Positions 1-5,942 of a stretch of DNA of 6,905 bases are shown piece after piece. The notes below the pieces were generated by a model. That model was not told the DNA's origin and did no database searches. It saw nothing but the letters and a program-made list of their open reading frames with translations. The stretch spans positions 1-6,905 of the forward strand of contig JAUUYB010000053.1 in the NCBI GenBank assembly GCA_030590605.1, read 5' to 3'. Source of the DNA: Candidatus Woesearchaeota archaeon (GTDB taxonomy: Archaea; Nanobdellota; Nanobdellia; Woesearchaeales; JAUUYB01). Position 1 is the first letter of the stretch, and every line of letters begins with the position of its first letter. The translations under genes and the position numbers were made by a program.

Positions 1-622
1 CATCTCCCTCTTCAGCATCAGTCACGCGATATTCCCGTCTGCATGGCTGGATGCATTCTCCCCGATTGGCTGATTTTCCATGTAAGAATTGAGATGTAAG
101 GCACCTGCCAGAGACTGCGATACACATCGCGCCATGTGCGAAGACCTCAATCTCGACAGGAACAGTCTCCTTGATATGCTGGATCTGTTCCAGAGTGCAT
201 TCCCTTGCCAGGATTATCCTTTCGACTCCGAGCTTGGCGAAGCCCTTAGCAGCATCGACATTCGACACTGATGCCTGGGTAGAGAGGTGGACAGGGATAG
301 AAAGGCTTGAGGCTTTCATGATGACTGACATATCCCAACAGATGACAGCATCGATCCCGGCTTTCTTGGCAGCTTCCAGTATATGAGAAACTTTTTTTTC
401 CTCTCCATCATAGATTATGGTATTCAAAGCCAGATAGATCTTCTTCTTTTTCTCGTGAACGATATCTGATATCTTTTTCAGTTCGGAAAGCTCGAAATTG
501 GTAGCGCCAGCCCTCATATTTAGGCCTTTGATCCCTACATATACTGCATCAGCTCCTGCCTGGAGCGCAGCTCTCAGACATACCATGTTGCCAGCCGGAG
601 CCAATAGTTCTGGGACATTCAT
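1..622 (-). CDS. Peptidase U32 family protein (Fe-S, probable RNA-hydroxylation type), N-terminal 207 codons
   Basis: The reading frame from ATG at 622 stays open to the window edge, so the C-terminus lies outside. It begins MNVPELLAPAGN and continues with GADAVYVG (about residues 23-30) and a TNFEL segment, the usual start of U32 proteins. The U32 signature region is at residues 159-174 (EVFAHGAMC...SGRC), followed by GKSANRGECIQPCR at 182-195. Cysteines 167, 174, 190 and 194 match the kind of set that binds a [4Fe-4S] cluster in characterised U32 members such as UbiU/UbiV. Despite the name, many U32 proteins are not proteases: TrhP (YegQ) and RlhA (YdcP) are needed for tRNA and 23S rRNA hydroxylation. 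The NRGxC...CR segment resembles that group, but the exact substrate is inference. The start is supported by the PELLAPAGN beginning and a TATA-like box about 27 bp upstream; no Shine-Dalgarno is seen. It is divergent from the large activase gene. Confidence 0.9.
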   Translation of the reverse strand, partial: MNVPELLAPAGNMVCLRAALQAGADAVYVGIKGLNMRAGATNFELSELKKISDIVHEKKKKIYLALNTIIYDGEEKKVSHILEAAKKAGIDAVICWDMSVIMKASSLSIPVHLSTQASVSNVDAAKGFAKLGVERIILARECTLEQIQHIKETVPVEIEVFAHGAMCIAVSGRCLTSQFLHGKSANRGECIQPCRREYRVTDAEEGD

Positions 623-644
623 AGGCTCTCGGGATACTGTAATG

Positions 645-653
645 ATTTAAAAA
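645..653 (-). promoter_or_regulatory. TATA-like box for the U32 gene
   Basis: On the minus strand this reads TTTTTAAAT, preceded by the purine-rich AGAGAA, which could act as a BRE. Its centre is about 27 bp from the ATG at 622, the typical distance from archaeal TATA box to transcription start. This predicts a leaderless or nearly leaderless mRNA, consistent with the absence of a clear Shine-Dalgarno sequence before this ATG. Confidence 0.55.
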
Positions 654-710
654 TTCTCTGTAGGGTGAATCTTTGAGAATTCTGTTGACCAAGTAGAAAA
701 TGCTTCCCAA

Positions 711-720
711 TTTGAGTACT
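711..720 (+). repeat. Partial copy of the intergenic palindrome
   Basis: TTTGAGTACT at 711-720 repeats the first ten bases of the 14-bp palindrome at 760-773, 49 bp upstream of it. It may be a degenerate second site for the same DNA-binding protein. Ten bases is short enough that chance cannot be excluded. Confidence 0.4.
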
Positions 721-759
721 GGGATAAAATTTCATCTTTCAACATCATTCTAAATGCCC

Positions 760-773
760 TTTGAGTACTCAAA
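760..773. promoter_or_regulatory. Perfect 14-bp palindrome, candidate operator
   Basis: TTTGAGTACTCAAA is identical to its own reverse complement. It lies between the arms of the 19-bp inverted repeat and about 46 bp upstream of the TATA-like box of the large gene. Perfect palindromes of this size are typical binding sites of dimeric helix-turn-helix regulators. No regulator gene is present in the window, so the assignment is inference. Confidence 0.45.
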
Positions 774-813
774 ATGGTCTTCGTCTGTACATTTTCTACT
801 TGGCCAACACACA

Positions 814-826
814 GAAACCTTAAAAA
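814..826 (+). promoter_or_regulatory. BRE and TATA-like promoter of the activase-reductase gene
   Basis: GAAACC (814-819) resembles a BRE and TTAAAAA (820-826) a TATA box. The box centre at about 823 lies 25 bp from the ATG at 848, so transcription should start at or next to the start codon and give a leaderless mRNA. There is no Shine-Dalgarno in the TTTCTCCTC stretch before the start. Confidence 0.6.
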
Positions 827-847
827 CCCACTTCATTTCTCCTCTTG

Positions 848-3800
848 ATGATGGAAACCATAGGTATCTGCGTCGGTGCATCTACAGTCTCTTTTGTGAG
901 GCTCAAGAAAGCAGGCAAAAAGGTCATTGAGGTGTCTACAAAGAGCGTCATCCATAATGGCAATCCTAAATCAGTGCTAGCAGGATACAACTTCGGAAAA
1001 AGGAATGTAGTCGTTACAGGCAGGAAATTCAAGGACATCCTTACTGTCCCCATTATCTCAGAGCCAGAAGCCATAGAGACCGCTTTTTCTCATCTCGGCT
1101 ACGCAGGCAAGTATCAGGTTATCGCATCACTTGGCGGTGAGACATTCATGGTCTATGAGATCGATAACAAAGGATTCATCTCAAATGTCATCACCGGAAA
1201 CAAATGTGCATCCGGGACAGGAGAATTCTTCCTCCAACAGATAAGACGGATGGACCTGCCCCTGGCAAAGGCGGTAAGTCTAGCTGCAAAGAACGAGCCT
1301 TACCATCTATCCGGAAGATGCAGCGTCTTTTGCAAGAGCGACTGCACTCATGCCCTCAACAAGGGGACTTCCATAGGCAGAGTCACAGCAGGGCTCTCGA
1401 AAATGATAAGCGACAAGATCGTAGAGCTCCTGTCTCAGCAACGTTCAAAGAAGATACTGGTGATCGGAGGAGTAGCACAGAACAAGGCAGTCATAAAATT
1501 CCTCAAACGCTCATATCCTAAGGCGGTCATACCTAAACAAGCATCATATTTCGAAGCATATGGTGCAGCGCTCCATGCATTTTCCTATGGCAAGGAGATG
1601 CGGTCCCGGATGTTCCAGAAATCCAGATCAAATTTCACTTTCCTACCTTCACTTAAAGAGAATATAGGGAAAGTCACATTCAAGGAGGGAGTCAGATCCA
1701 ATGCAAAAAAAGATGATACCTGTCTGCTTGGGCTTGATGTCGGATCCACTACAACTAAAGCAGTCATCATACGGAAATCTGATGATACGATACTCGCTTC
1801 GATTTATCTGAGGACAAACGGAGACCCTGTCGGTGCATCAGTCAAGTGCTATAAGAGCCTGAAGACACAGATCAATGTACCGATCACTATTGAAGGGCTT
1901 GGAGTCACAGGATCAGGGAGGCATATAGCCGGGTTGCACGCTCTTACAGACGGGATCATCAATGAGATCATCGCGCATGCAAAAGCATCCGCATACTACG
2001 ACAAGGACGTCGACACGATATTTGAGATAGGCGGACAGGATGCAAAATACACTTACCTGACAAATGGGGTCGCTTCAGACTATGCGATGAATGAGGCATG
2101 CTCTGCAGGGACAGGATCATTCCTGGAAGAATCAGCTCAGGAAAGCCTTGATGTAGGATACAAGAAGATAGCAGCTATCGCACTGCGGGCAAAGAACCCG
2201 CCGAATTTCAATGACCAATGCGCAGCTTTTATCTCCAGCGATATCAAGAACGCTTTGCAAGAAGGGATCAGCAAGACCGAGATCATCGCCGGGCTCGTCT
2301 ATTCGATCTGCATGAACTATTACAACAGGGTCAAAGGGAACAGGTCTACCGGAAAGAAGATACTTATGCAAGGCGGAGTGTGCTACAATAAAGCGGTTCC
2401 AGTAGCGATGTCTGTACTCGTAGGGAAAGAGATAGTCGTACCGCCTGACCCCGGCCTCATGGGTGCATTTGGTGTGGCCTTGGAAGTGAAGGAAAGGATT
2501 GGGCTAGGGCTTATGAAAAGCCAGGAGTTCAAGATTTCTGAACTTATCTCCAGGAAATTCGATTACAAAAATTCTTTTGTCTGCAAGGCATGTGACAGGG
2601 CATGTGAGATCAATGTGATAGAAGTCGATGGCAAGTCATTTCCTTTCGGCGGAGCCTGCAGCAAGTACTACAACCAGAGACTGAATATCACTACAGAACC
2701 AGATATCTATGACTTTGTCAAACGCAGGCAGGAGATAATATTTGACAGGAAATCCCGCCTTACAGGGAAGACTGTGGGGATATCAAGAAGCTTCCTCACT
2801 AATACGCTATATCCTATGTATCATGCTTTCTTCACATCACTTGGATTTCGGGTCGTGCTTTCAGATACTGTAGTACCTTCTGGGGTTGCAAGAGTGAAAT
2901 CATCATTCTGCTATCCTGTCGAGCTCAGCCACGGCATGTTCGAGGACCTTGTTCGGAAGAAGCCTGACTACATATTCCTTCCTCATGTAACAGAGATGGC
3001 GAATCCGAAAGAGAAGACCTACAAGAGGACATGCGTATTTGTCCAGGCAGAGAGCTATTACTTATCTCAGGCATTTTCTGACAGGAAGCTGTCTCCACTG
3101 CTCACACCTGTACTGAACTTCGCTGACAGGGACTCTCTCAGAAAAGGATTCATCTCTATTGCGAAGGATATAGGAAAGACACGAGCACAAGCAGACAAGG
3201 CATTCCGAAGGGCAGAAAGAATACAGGAAAAGACCAGGAAAGAACTATTGGCTCTTGGGAAAGAGGCCCTGCTGAAAGTCGAATCAGGAGACAGGTTCGG
3301 GATGGTGCTGTTCGGAAGGCCATACAACAGCTTCGCGAAAGAAGCGAATATGGGCATCCCCCATAAGTTCGCATCTAAGGGTATCGTGATCATCCCACAT
3401 GACATACTGCCATCTGAAAACATTGTCTCGAACAATAACATGTATTGGTACATGGGACAGCTCATACTGAGGAACGCAATATTTGTCAGGGATAACGATA
3501 AATTATTCGGGACCTTCATAACGAATTTCTCTTGCGGACCTGATTCGTTCCTGGTGTCGTACTTCAGGAGGATAATGGGGATGAAGCCGTCTCTTACCCT
3601 GGAACTCGACAGCCATTCATCTGATGCAGGAGTCGAGACACGGATCGATGCAGCTATCGATATCATATCCAGCTATCGTGAACTGAAGAGATTGGGTAAG
3701 ATACATGAGTCCAAGCGATCATTCAGGCCTCTTAGGGTGGTGTCACGGAAAGGAGGGATTGTCGTGGTGGATCCTGATGGGAAGAGATATCCGTTGACAT

Positions 3801-5062
3801 CTGATAAAATCGAAGTCATATTGCCATCGATGGGGAGGTATGGGACAGAAGGGCTCGCTGCTGTATTCAGGCACAACGGAATCAATGCAGTCTCGCTCGG
3901 AGTCCCTACGATGGACGACCTGAAAGCAGGAAGAGCGCATACGAGCTGCAAAGAATGCCTGCCATACATCCTTACTACCGGTCAGATGATCGATTACCGC
4001 AAGAAGAATGATGGGAAAAAATATCTGTTCTTCATGCCGCACGGCCATGGTCCCTGCAGGCAAGGCCAGTATCATATCAAGCTAGCAGACCTAATCGATG
4101 AGATAGGACTCGAAGATACAGCAGTCCTGTCGCTGAATGACGAGAATTCCTATGGGAACATGGGGACGCGGTTCTTTGTCCGAGCATGGATAGCGATGAT
4201 AGTCACAGACGCTCTACAGGACATCGAGAACGCACTCCTTGCTTTGGCTGTTGATAAAGAGGGGGCATTGAATGTGTTGGATCAGGAATGGGATGATGTC
4301 AGATTCTCTCTTGAACACGGAAGCCTGAGGGATGTCATATCCACCATCAGAATGTTTTCATTGAAGCTGAAAGAGATTCCTTTGACTCAAGAGTATGGTA
4401 AAGCAATGAAGGTGTCTCTTATCGGAGAAGTATATGTCCGCAGGGAAGAGTTTTCCAGGATCGATCTGATAGAGCAGTTGGCTGCTAAAGGGTTTGTGGT
4501 GAAGGTCGCACCTGTCGCAGAATACATCTATTATACCAATTATCTTGCTCGTACCGGGCTAAGGCGAACAATCAAGACGTCAAAAGGGCTGAAGCCATTG
4601 ACTCTTACTGATAAAATCAAAGAGAAAATAAAAGGGGTCGTGCTTGTTACGTTAGAGAAAAAGGTGAAGTCGGCTCTTGCATTATCAGGATTATATGAGC
4701 ATCACCTAATCGATGTGGAGAAGACGATAGCACATGCCAAGCATCTTATAAATCCGGAACTGCTTGGGGAATCCATCCTTACAATCGGACTTGCTTTGCG
4801 AGAGATAGTTGACGAGACTTCCGGAGTGATATCTATCGGTCCTTTTGCTTGTATGCCTTCTCGCGTTGCTGAGTCAGTATTATCTAAGGTGATGACACGA
4901 GAGGGGAAGGAAGAAGCTTCAGGTGTGAAATTGGATAAGCGGATCGGTCGGCTGCCGTTCCTGACAATAGAGACAGACGGAAATCCATACCCTCAGATAA
5001 TACAGTCTAAGGTGGAGATCTTTATGTTGCAGGCGGAGAGATTGGATAAACTGATTAGGTAA
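848..5062 (+). CDS. Giant acyl-CoA dehydratase activase-related protein: two BadF/HgdC activase domains fused to DUF2229/COG3581-like reductase regions
   Basis: This 1404-residue protein is expected to be cytoplasmic; no signal peptide or membrane segment is seen. Activase domain 1 (about 1-250) has cluster cysteines C120 (KCASGTG) and C158 (GRCSVFC), but its phosphate motifs are degenerate (GICVGAST, LGGET). Activase domain 2 (about 292-550) is canonical: LDVGSTTTK (296-304), GGQDAK (395-400), C418 (ACSAGTG), C458 and adenosine loop GGVCYN (509-514). Next come a four-cysteine site (C579, C582, C586, C604) and a DUF2229/COG3580-like region with FCYPVEL (C688), LFGRPYN (821-827) and NFSCGPDS (C896). 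The COG3581-like end (about 985-1404) has TSCKEC (C1034, C1037), GPCRQGQY (C1070) and GPFACMPSR (C1335). In HgdC-type enzymes, ATP hydrolysis drives one electron from a [4Fe-4S] cluster at a dimer interface to a partner reductase. Here activator and presumed acceptor are one chain; the substrate is unknown. TTG 845 and ATG 851 are alternative starts; 848 fits the TATA spacing. Confidence 0.9.
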   Translation: MMETIGICVGASTVSFVRLKKAGKKVIEVSTKSVIHNGNPKSVLAGYNFGKRNVVVTGRKFKDILTVPIISEPEAIETAFSHLGYAGKYQVIASLGGETFMVYEIDNKGFISNVITGNKCASGTGEFFLQQIRRMDLPLAKAVSLAAKNEPYHLSGRCSVFCKSDCTHALNKGTSIGRVTAGLSKMISDKIVELLSQQRSKKILVIGGVAQNKAVIKFLKRSYPKAVIPKQASYFEAYGAALHAFSYGKEMRSRMFQKSRSNFTFLPSLKENIGKVTFKEGVRSNAKKDDTCLLGLDVGSTTTKAVIIRKSDDTILASIYLRTNGDPVGASVKCYKSLKTQINVPITIEGLGVTGSGRHIAGLHALTDGIINEIIAHAKASAYYDKDVDTIFEIGGQDAKYTYLTNGVASDYAMNEACSAGTGSFLEESAQESLDVGYKKIAAIALRAKNPPNFNDQCAAFISSDIKNALQEGISKTEIIAGLVYSICMNYYNRVKGNRSTGKKILMQGGVCYNKAVPVAMSVLVGKEIVVPPDPGLMGAFGVALEVKERIGLGLMKSQEFKISELISRKFDYKNSFVCKACDRACEINVIEVDGKSFPFGGACSKYYNQRLNITTEPDIYDFVKRRQEIIFDRKSRLTGKTVGISRSFLTNTLYPMYHAFFTSLGFRVVLSDTVVPSGVARVKSSFCYPVELSHGMFEDLVRKKPDYIFLPHVTEMANPKEKTYKRTCVFVQAESYYLSQAFSDRKLSPLLTPVLNFADRDSLRKGFISIAKDIGKTRAQADKAFRRAERIQEKTRKELLALGKEALLKVESGDRFGMVLFGRPYNSFAKEANMGIPHKFASKGIVIIPHDILPSENIVSNNNMYWYMGQLILRNAIFVRDNDKLFGTFITNFSCGPDSFLVSYFRRIMGMKPSLTLELDSHSSDAGVETRIDAAIDIISSYRELKRLGKIHESKRSFRPLRVVSRKGGIVVVDPDGKRYPLTSDKIEVILPSMGRYGTEGLAAVFRHNGINAVSLGVPTMDDLKAGRAHTSCKECLPYILTTGQMIDYRKKNDGKKYLFFMPHGHGPCRQGQYHIKLADLIDEIGLEDTAVLSLNDENSYGNMGTRFFVRAWIAMIVTDALQDIENALLALAVDKEGALNVLDQEWDDVRFSLEHGSLRDVISTIRMFSLKLKEIPLTQEYGKAMKVSLIGEVYVRREEFSRIDLIEQLAAKGFVVKVAPVAEYIYYTNYLARTGLRRTIKTSKGLKPLTLTDKIKEKIKGVVLVTLEKKVKSALALSGLYEHHLIDVEKTIAHAKHLINPELLGESILTIGLALREIVDETSGVISIGPFACMPSRVAESVLSKVMTREGKEEASGVKLDKRIGRLPFLTIETDGNPYPQIIQSKVEIFMLQAERLDKLIR

Positions 5063-5068
5063 TTTTTT
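5063..5068 (+). terminator. T-tract terminator candidate after the activase-reductase gene
   Basis: Six T residues immediately follow the TAA stop at 5060-5062, with a further T-rich stretch (TATTTTGTTT) at 5081-5090. Archaeal RNA polymerase commonly terminates at U-runs without a hairpin. No stem precedes the tract, so this call rests on base composition and position only. Confidence 0.4.
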
Positions 5069-5095
5069 GTTGAACCTAAATATTTTGTTTCATAC

Positions 5096-5210
5096 GAAAA
5101 CACCACCAAAGGCACGGACGGTCGTGCCTACAGCACGCCCTATTACGCTTCGCATAACCCTATACTTCGTATAGGAACATGCGATGCTCCATCCGGCCAA
5201 TGGTGTTTTC
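5096..5210. repeat. 115-bp nested inverted-repeat element, possible structured RNA or mobile miniature element
   Basis: The ends form a perfect 10-bp inverted repeat, GAAAACACCA (5096-5105) and TGGTGTTTTC (5201-5210). Inside are two more structures. The first is a hairpin, GGCACG (5111-5116) with CGTGCC (5123-5128), extendable by one G-U pair to leave an ACGG loop. The second is a two-tier stem: TCGCAT (5150-5155) with ATGCGA (5179-5184), a symmetric AAC/AAC internal loop (5156-5158, 5176-5178), then CCTATAC (5159-5165) with GTATAGG (5169-5175) closing a TTC loop. Together they make a three-way-junction fold. The element looks more GC-rich than its flanks. No open reading frame and no obvious target-site duplication were seen. 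It could be a non-coding RNA, a MITE-like or REP-like repeat, or part of the 3' end of the upstream transcript. I do not recognise it as a known RNA family. Confidence 0.6.
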
Positions 5211-5216
5211 TCCTTC

Positions 5217-5227
5217 TTGATATATAC
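5217..5227 (+). promoter_or_regulatory. Upstream TATA-like box for gins51
   Basis: TTGATATATAC is centred near 5222. A start about 26 bp downstream (near 5248) would give a leader of roughly 40 nt that includes the Shine-Dalgarno-like sequence. It shares TATATAC with the second box 30 bp downstream, so the two may be tandem promoters. Confidence 0.35.
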
Positions 5228-5248
5228 GACTCTACCAGACGCACAATC

Positions 5249-5256
5249 TTTATATA
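5249..5256 (+). promoter_or_regulatory. Proximal TATA box for gins51
   Basis: TTTATATA is a near-consensus archaeal TATA box. Its centre is about 36 bp from the ATG at 5289, predicting a transcription start around 5279 and a leader of about 10 nt. This is the stronger of the two candidate boxes by match to consensus. Confidence 0.55.
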
Positions 5257-5278
5257 CATCTCAATGTTAGTATGTTTC

Positions 5279-5284
5279 AGGGGG
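5279..5284 (+). promoter_or_regulatory. Shine-Dalgarno-like site of gins51
   Basis: AGGGGG ends 4 nt before the ATG at 5289. It is purine-rich and near a usual position, though the spacing is short. If transcription starts from the proximal TATA box, the site would be at the very 5' end of the mRNA and may be only partly usable; the upstream box would leave it fully within the leader. Confidence 0.4.
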
Positions 5285-5288
5285 AAGA

Positions 5289-5942
5289 ATGGCAGACGAA
5301 GATAATGCGGAGATAACCATCAACTACGAGACTATCTACGAGATACTCAGGCGGGAAAAAGGCAGAGATGAGATCCAGAAGCTCGAACCTGAATTCTTCG
5401 CGAACCTGGTCGAATACCTCCAGAATAAGATATCTCTTCTTGAAGATTCTAAGAACAAGATGGACCTCTTCTCATCAGCTGAGCATGCTGAACTACGCAC
5501 ACAGATGGAGAACATCAATAGGATGATAAAAGAGCTTTATGAGCGAAGAGAGAAGAAAGTCATAATGCTCGCCTTGAACAAGTCCCGGACAGGATCAGAC
5601 ATAATCGATTCCTCAAATCTTCTTGTCGAGGAAAAGCTATTCTTCGATGAGATCATACTCTCTATGGACAGATATAGGAAAGGGATCCTTGTGAAAGTCA
5701 CCAACGGCAAATTCCCGGATATAGCATCCCAGTGCCCTCCAGAACAAACAAATTCATCTGTCGATCTGCCGACAGAACAAAACGGCACCAAACTAGTCAG
5801 GTTCCTAAAACCAGTGCCTAAATTCGTGGGTAAGGAACTTGAAGTCTATGGTCCTTTCCAAGAGGATGACATGGCTAACCTTCCTTCTGAGATCGCAAAC
5901 GTCCTGATCTCTAAAGAACGAGTAGAAGAGATGCAAGGGTAA
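5289..5942 (+). CDS. gins51: Archaeal GINS complex subunit Gins51 (Gins15)
   Basis: This 217-residue protein is a subunit of the GINS complex, which joins MCM helicase and a RecJ/Cdc45-like protein at archaeal replication forks. The N-terminal helical A domain (about 1-135) includes KLEPEFF (31-37), a long charged helical stretch, and RREKKVIMLAL (86-96), the RxRK-like helix seen in family members. A polar linker (about 140-166, rich in S, P, T, Q and N) leads to the small C-terminal B domain (167-217), with VRFLKPVPKFVG and GPFQEDDMANLP followed by the closing helix. The A-then-B order is that of Gins51 (eukaryotic Sld5/Psf1 type) rather than Gins23, and the length is normal. The ATG start has a nearby AGGGGG and TATA boxes upstream. 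The TAA stop directly abuts the stop of convergent argS. Confidence 0.9.
   Translation: MADEDNAEITINYETIYEILRREKGRDEIQKLEPEFFANLVEYLQNKISLLEDSKNKMDLFSSAEHAELRTQMENINRMIKELYERREKKVIMLALNKSRTGSDIIDSSNLLVEEKLFFDEIILSMDRYRKGILVKVTNGKFPDIASQCPPEQTNSSVDLPTEQNGTKLVRFLKPVPKFVGKELEVYGPFQEDDMANLPSEIANVLISKERVEEMQG

Larger units (their letters stand above)
684..808. repeat. 19-bp inverted repeat framing the divergent intergenic region
   Basis: The left arm (684-702) is GTTGACCAAGTAGAAAATG. The right arm (790-808) is CATTTTCTACTTGGCCAAC, whose reverse complement matches the left arm at 18 of 19 positions. The arms are 87 bp apart. Read toward its neighbouring gene, each arm is CATTTTCTACTTGGYCAAC, so both genes have the same element in the same orientation upstream of their promoters: 11 bp before the TATA-like box of the large gene and 30 bp before that of the U32 gene. 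The likeliest role is a pair of binding sites for one regulator. A small inverted-repeat element is an alternative, but no flanking target duplication is visible. Confidence 0.7.

Noticed and set aside
89..386. Two short plus-strand open frames near the left edge
   Set aside because: They are opposite the U32 coding sequence, whose minus-strand translation carries clear family motifs.
684..808. Interpretation as a transposable miniature element (MITE)
   Set aside because: No target-site duplication is visible on either side, and both arms lie upstream of promoters, which fits paired regulatory sites better. Not excluded without a copy-number search.
1204..1521. A +1-shifted frame beginning MCIRDR, a peptide often produced by translated sequencing-adapter contamination
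   Set aside because: The DNA here (ATGTGCATCCGGGACAGG) differs from the Nextera adapter (ATGTGTATAAGAGACAG) and encodes the expected KCASGTG cluster motif in the main frame, so the resemblance is a coincidence.
3067..3666. A 199-codon open frame on the minus strand
   Set aside because: It lies entirely opposite the conserved DUF2229-like region of the large gene, has no recognisable motifs, and its composition fits an antisense shadow frame.
5063..5288. A tRNA or small protein gene in the gap before gins51
   Set aside because: No cloverleaf or T-loop motif was found, and no open frame of plausible length with a start signal; the visible structure is the nested inverted-repeat element.
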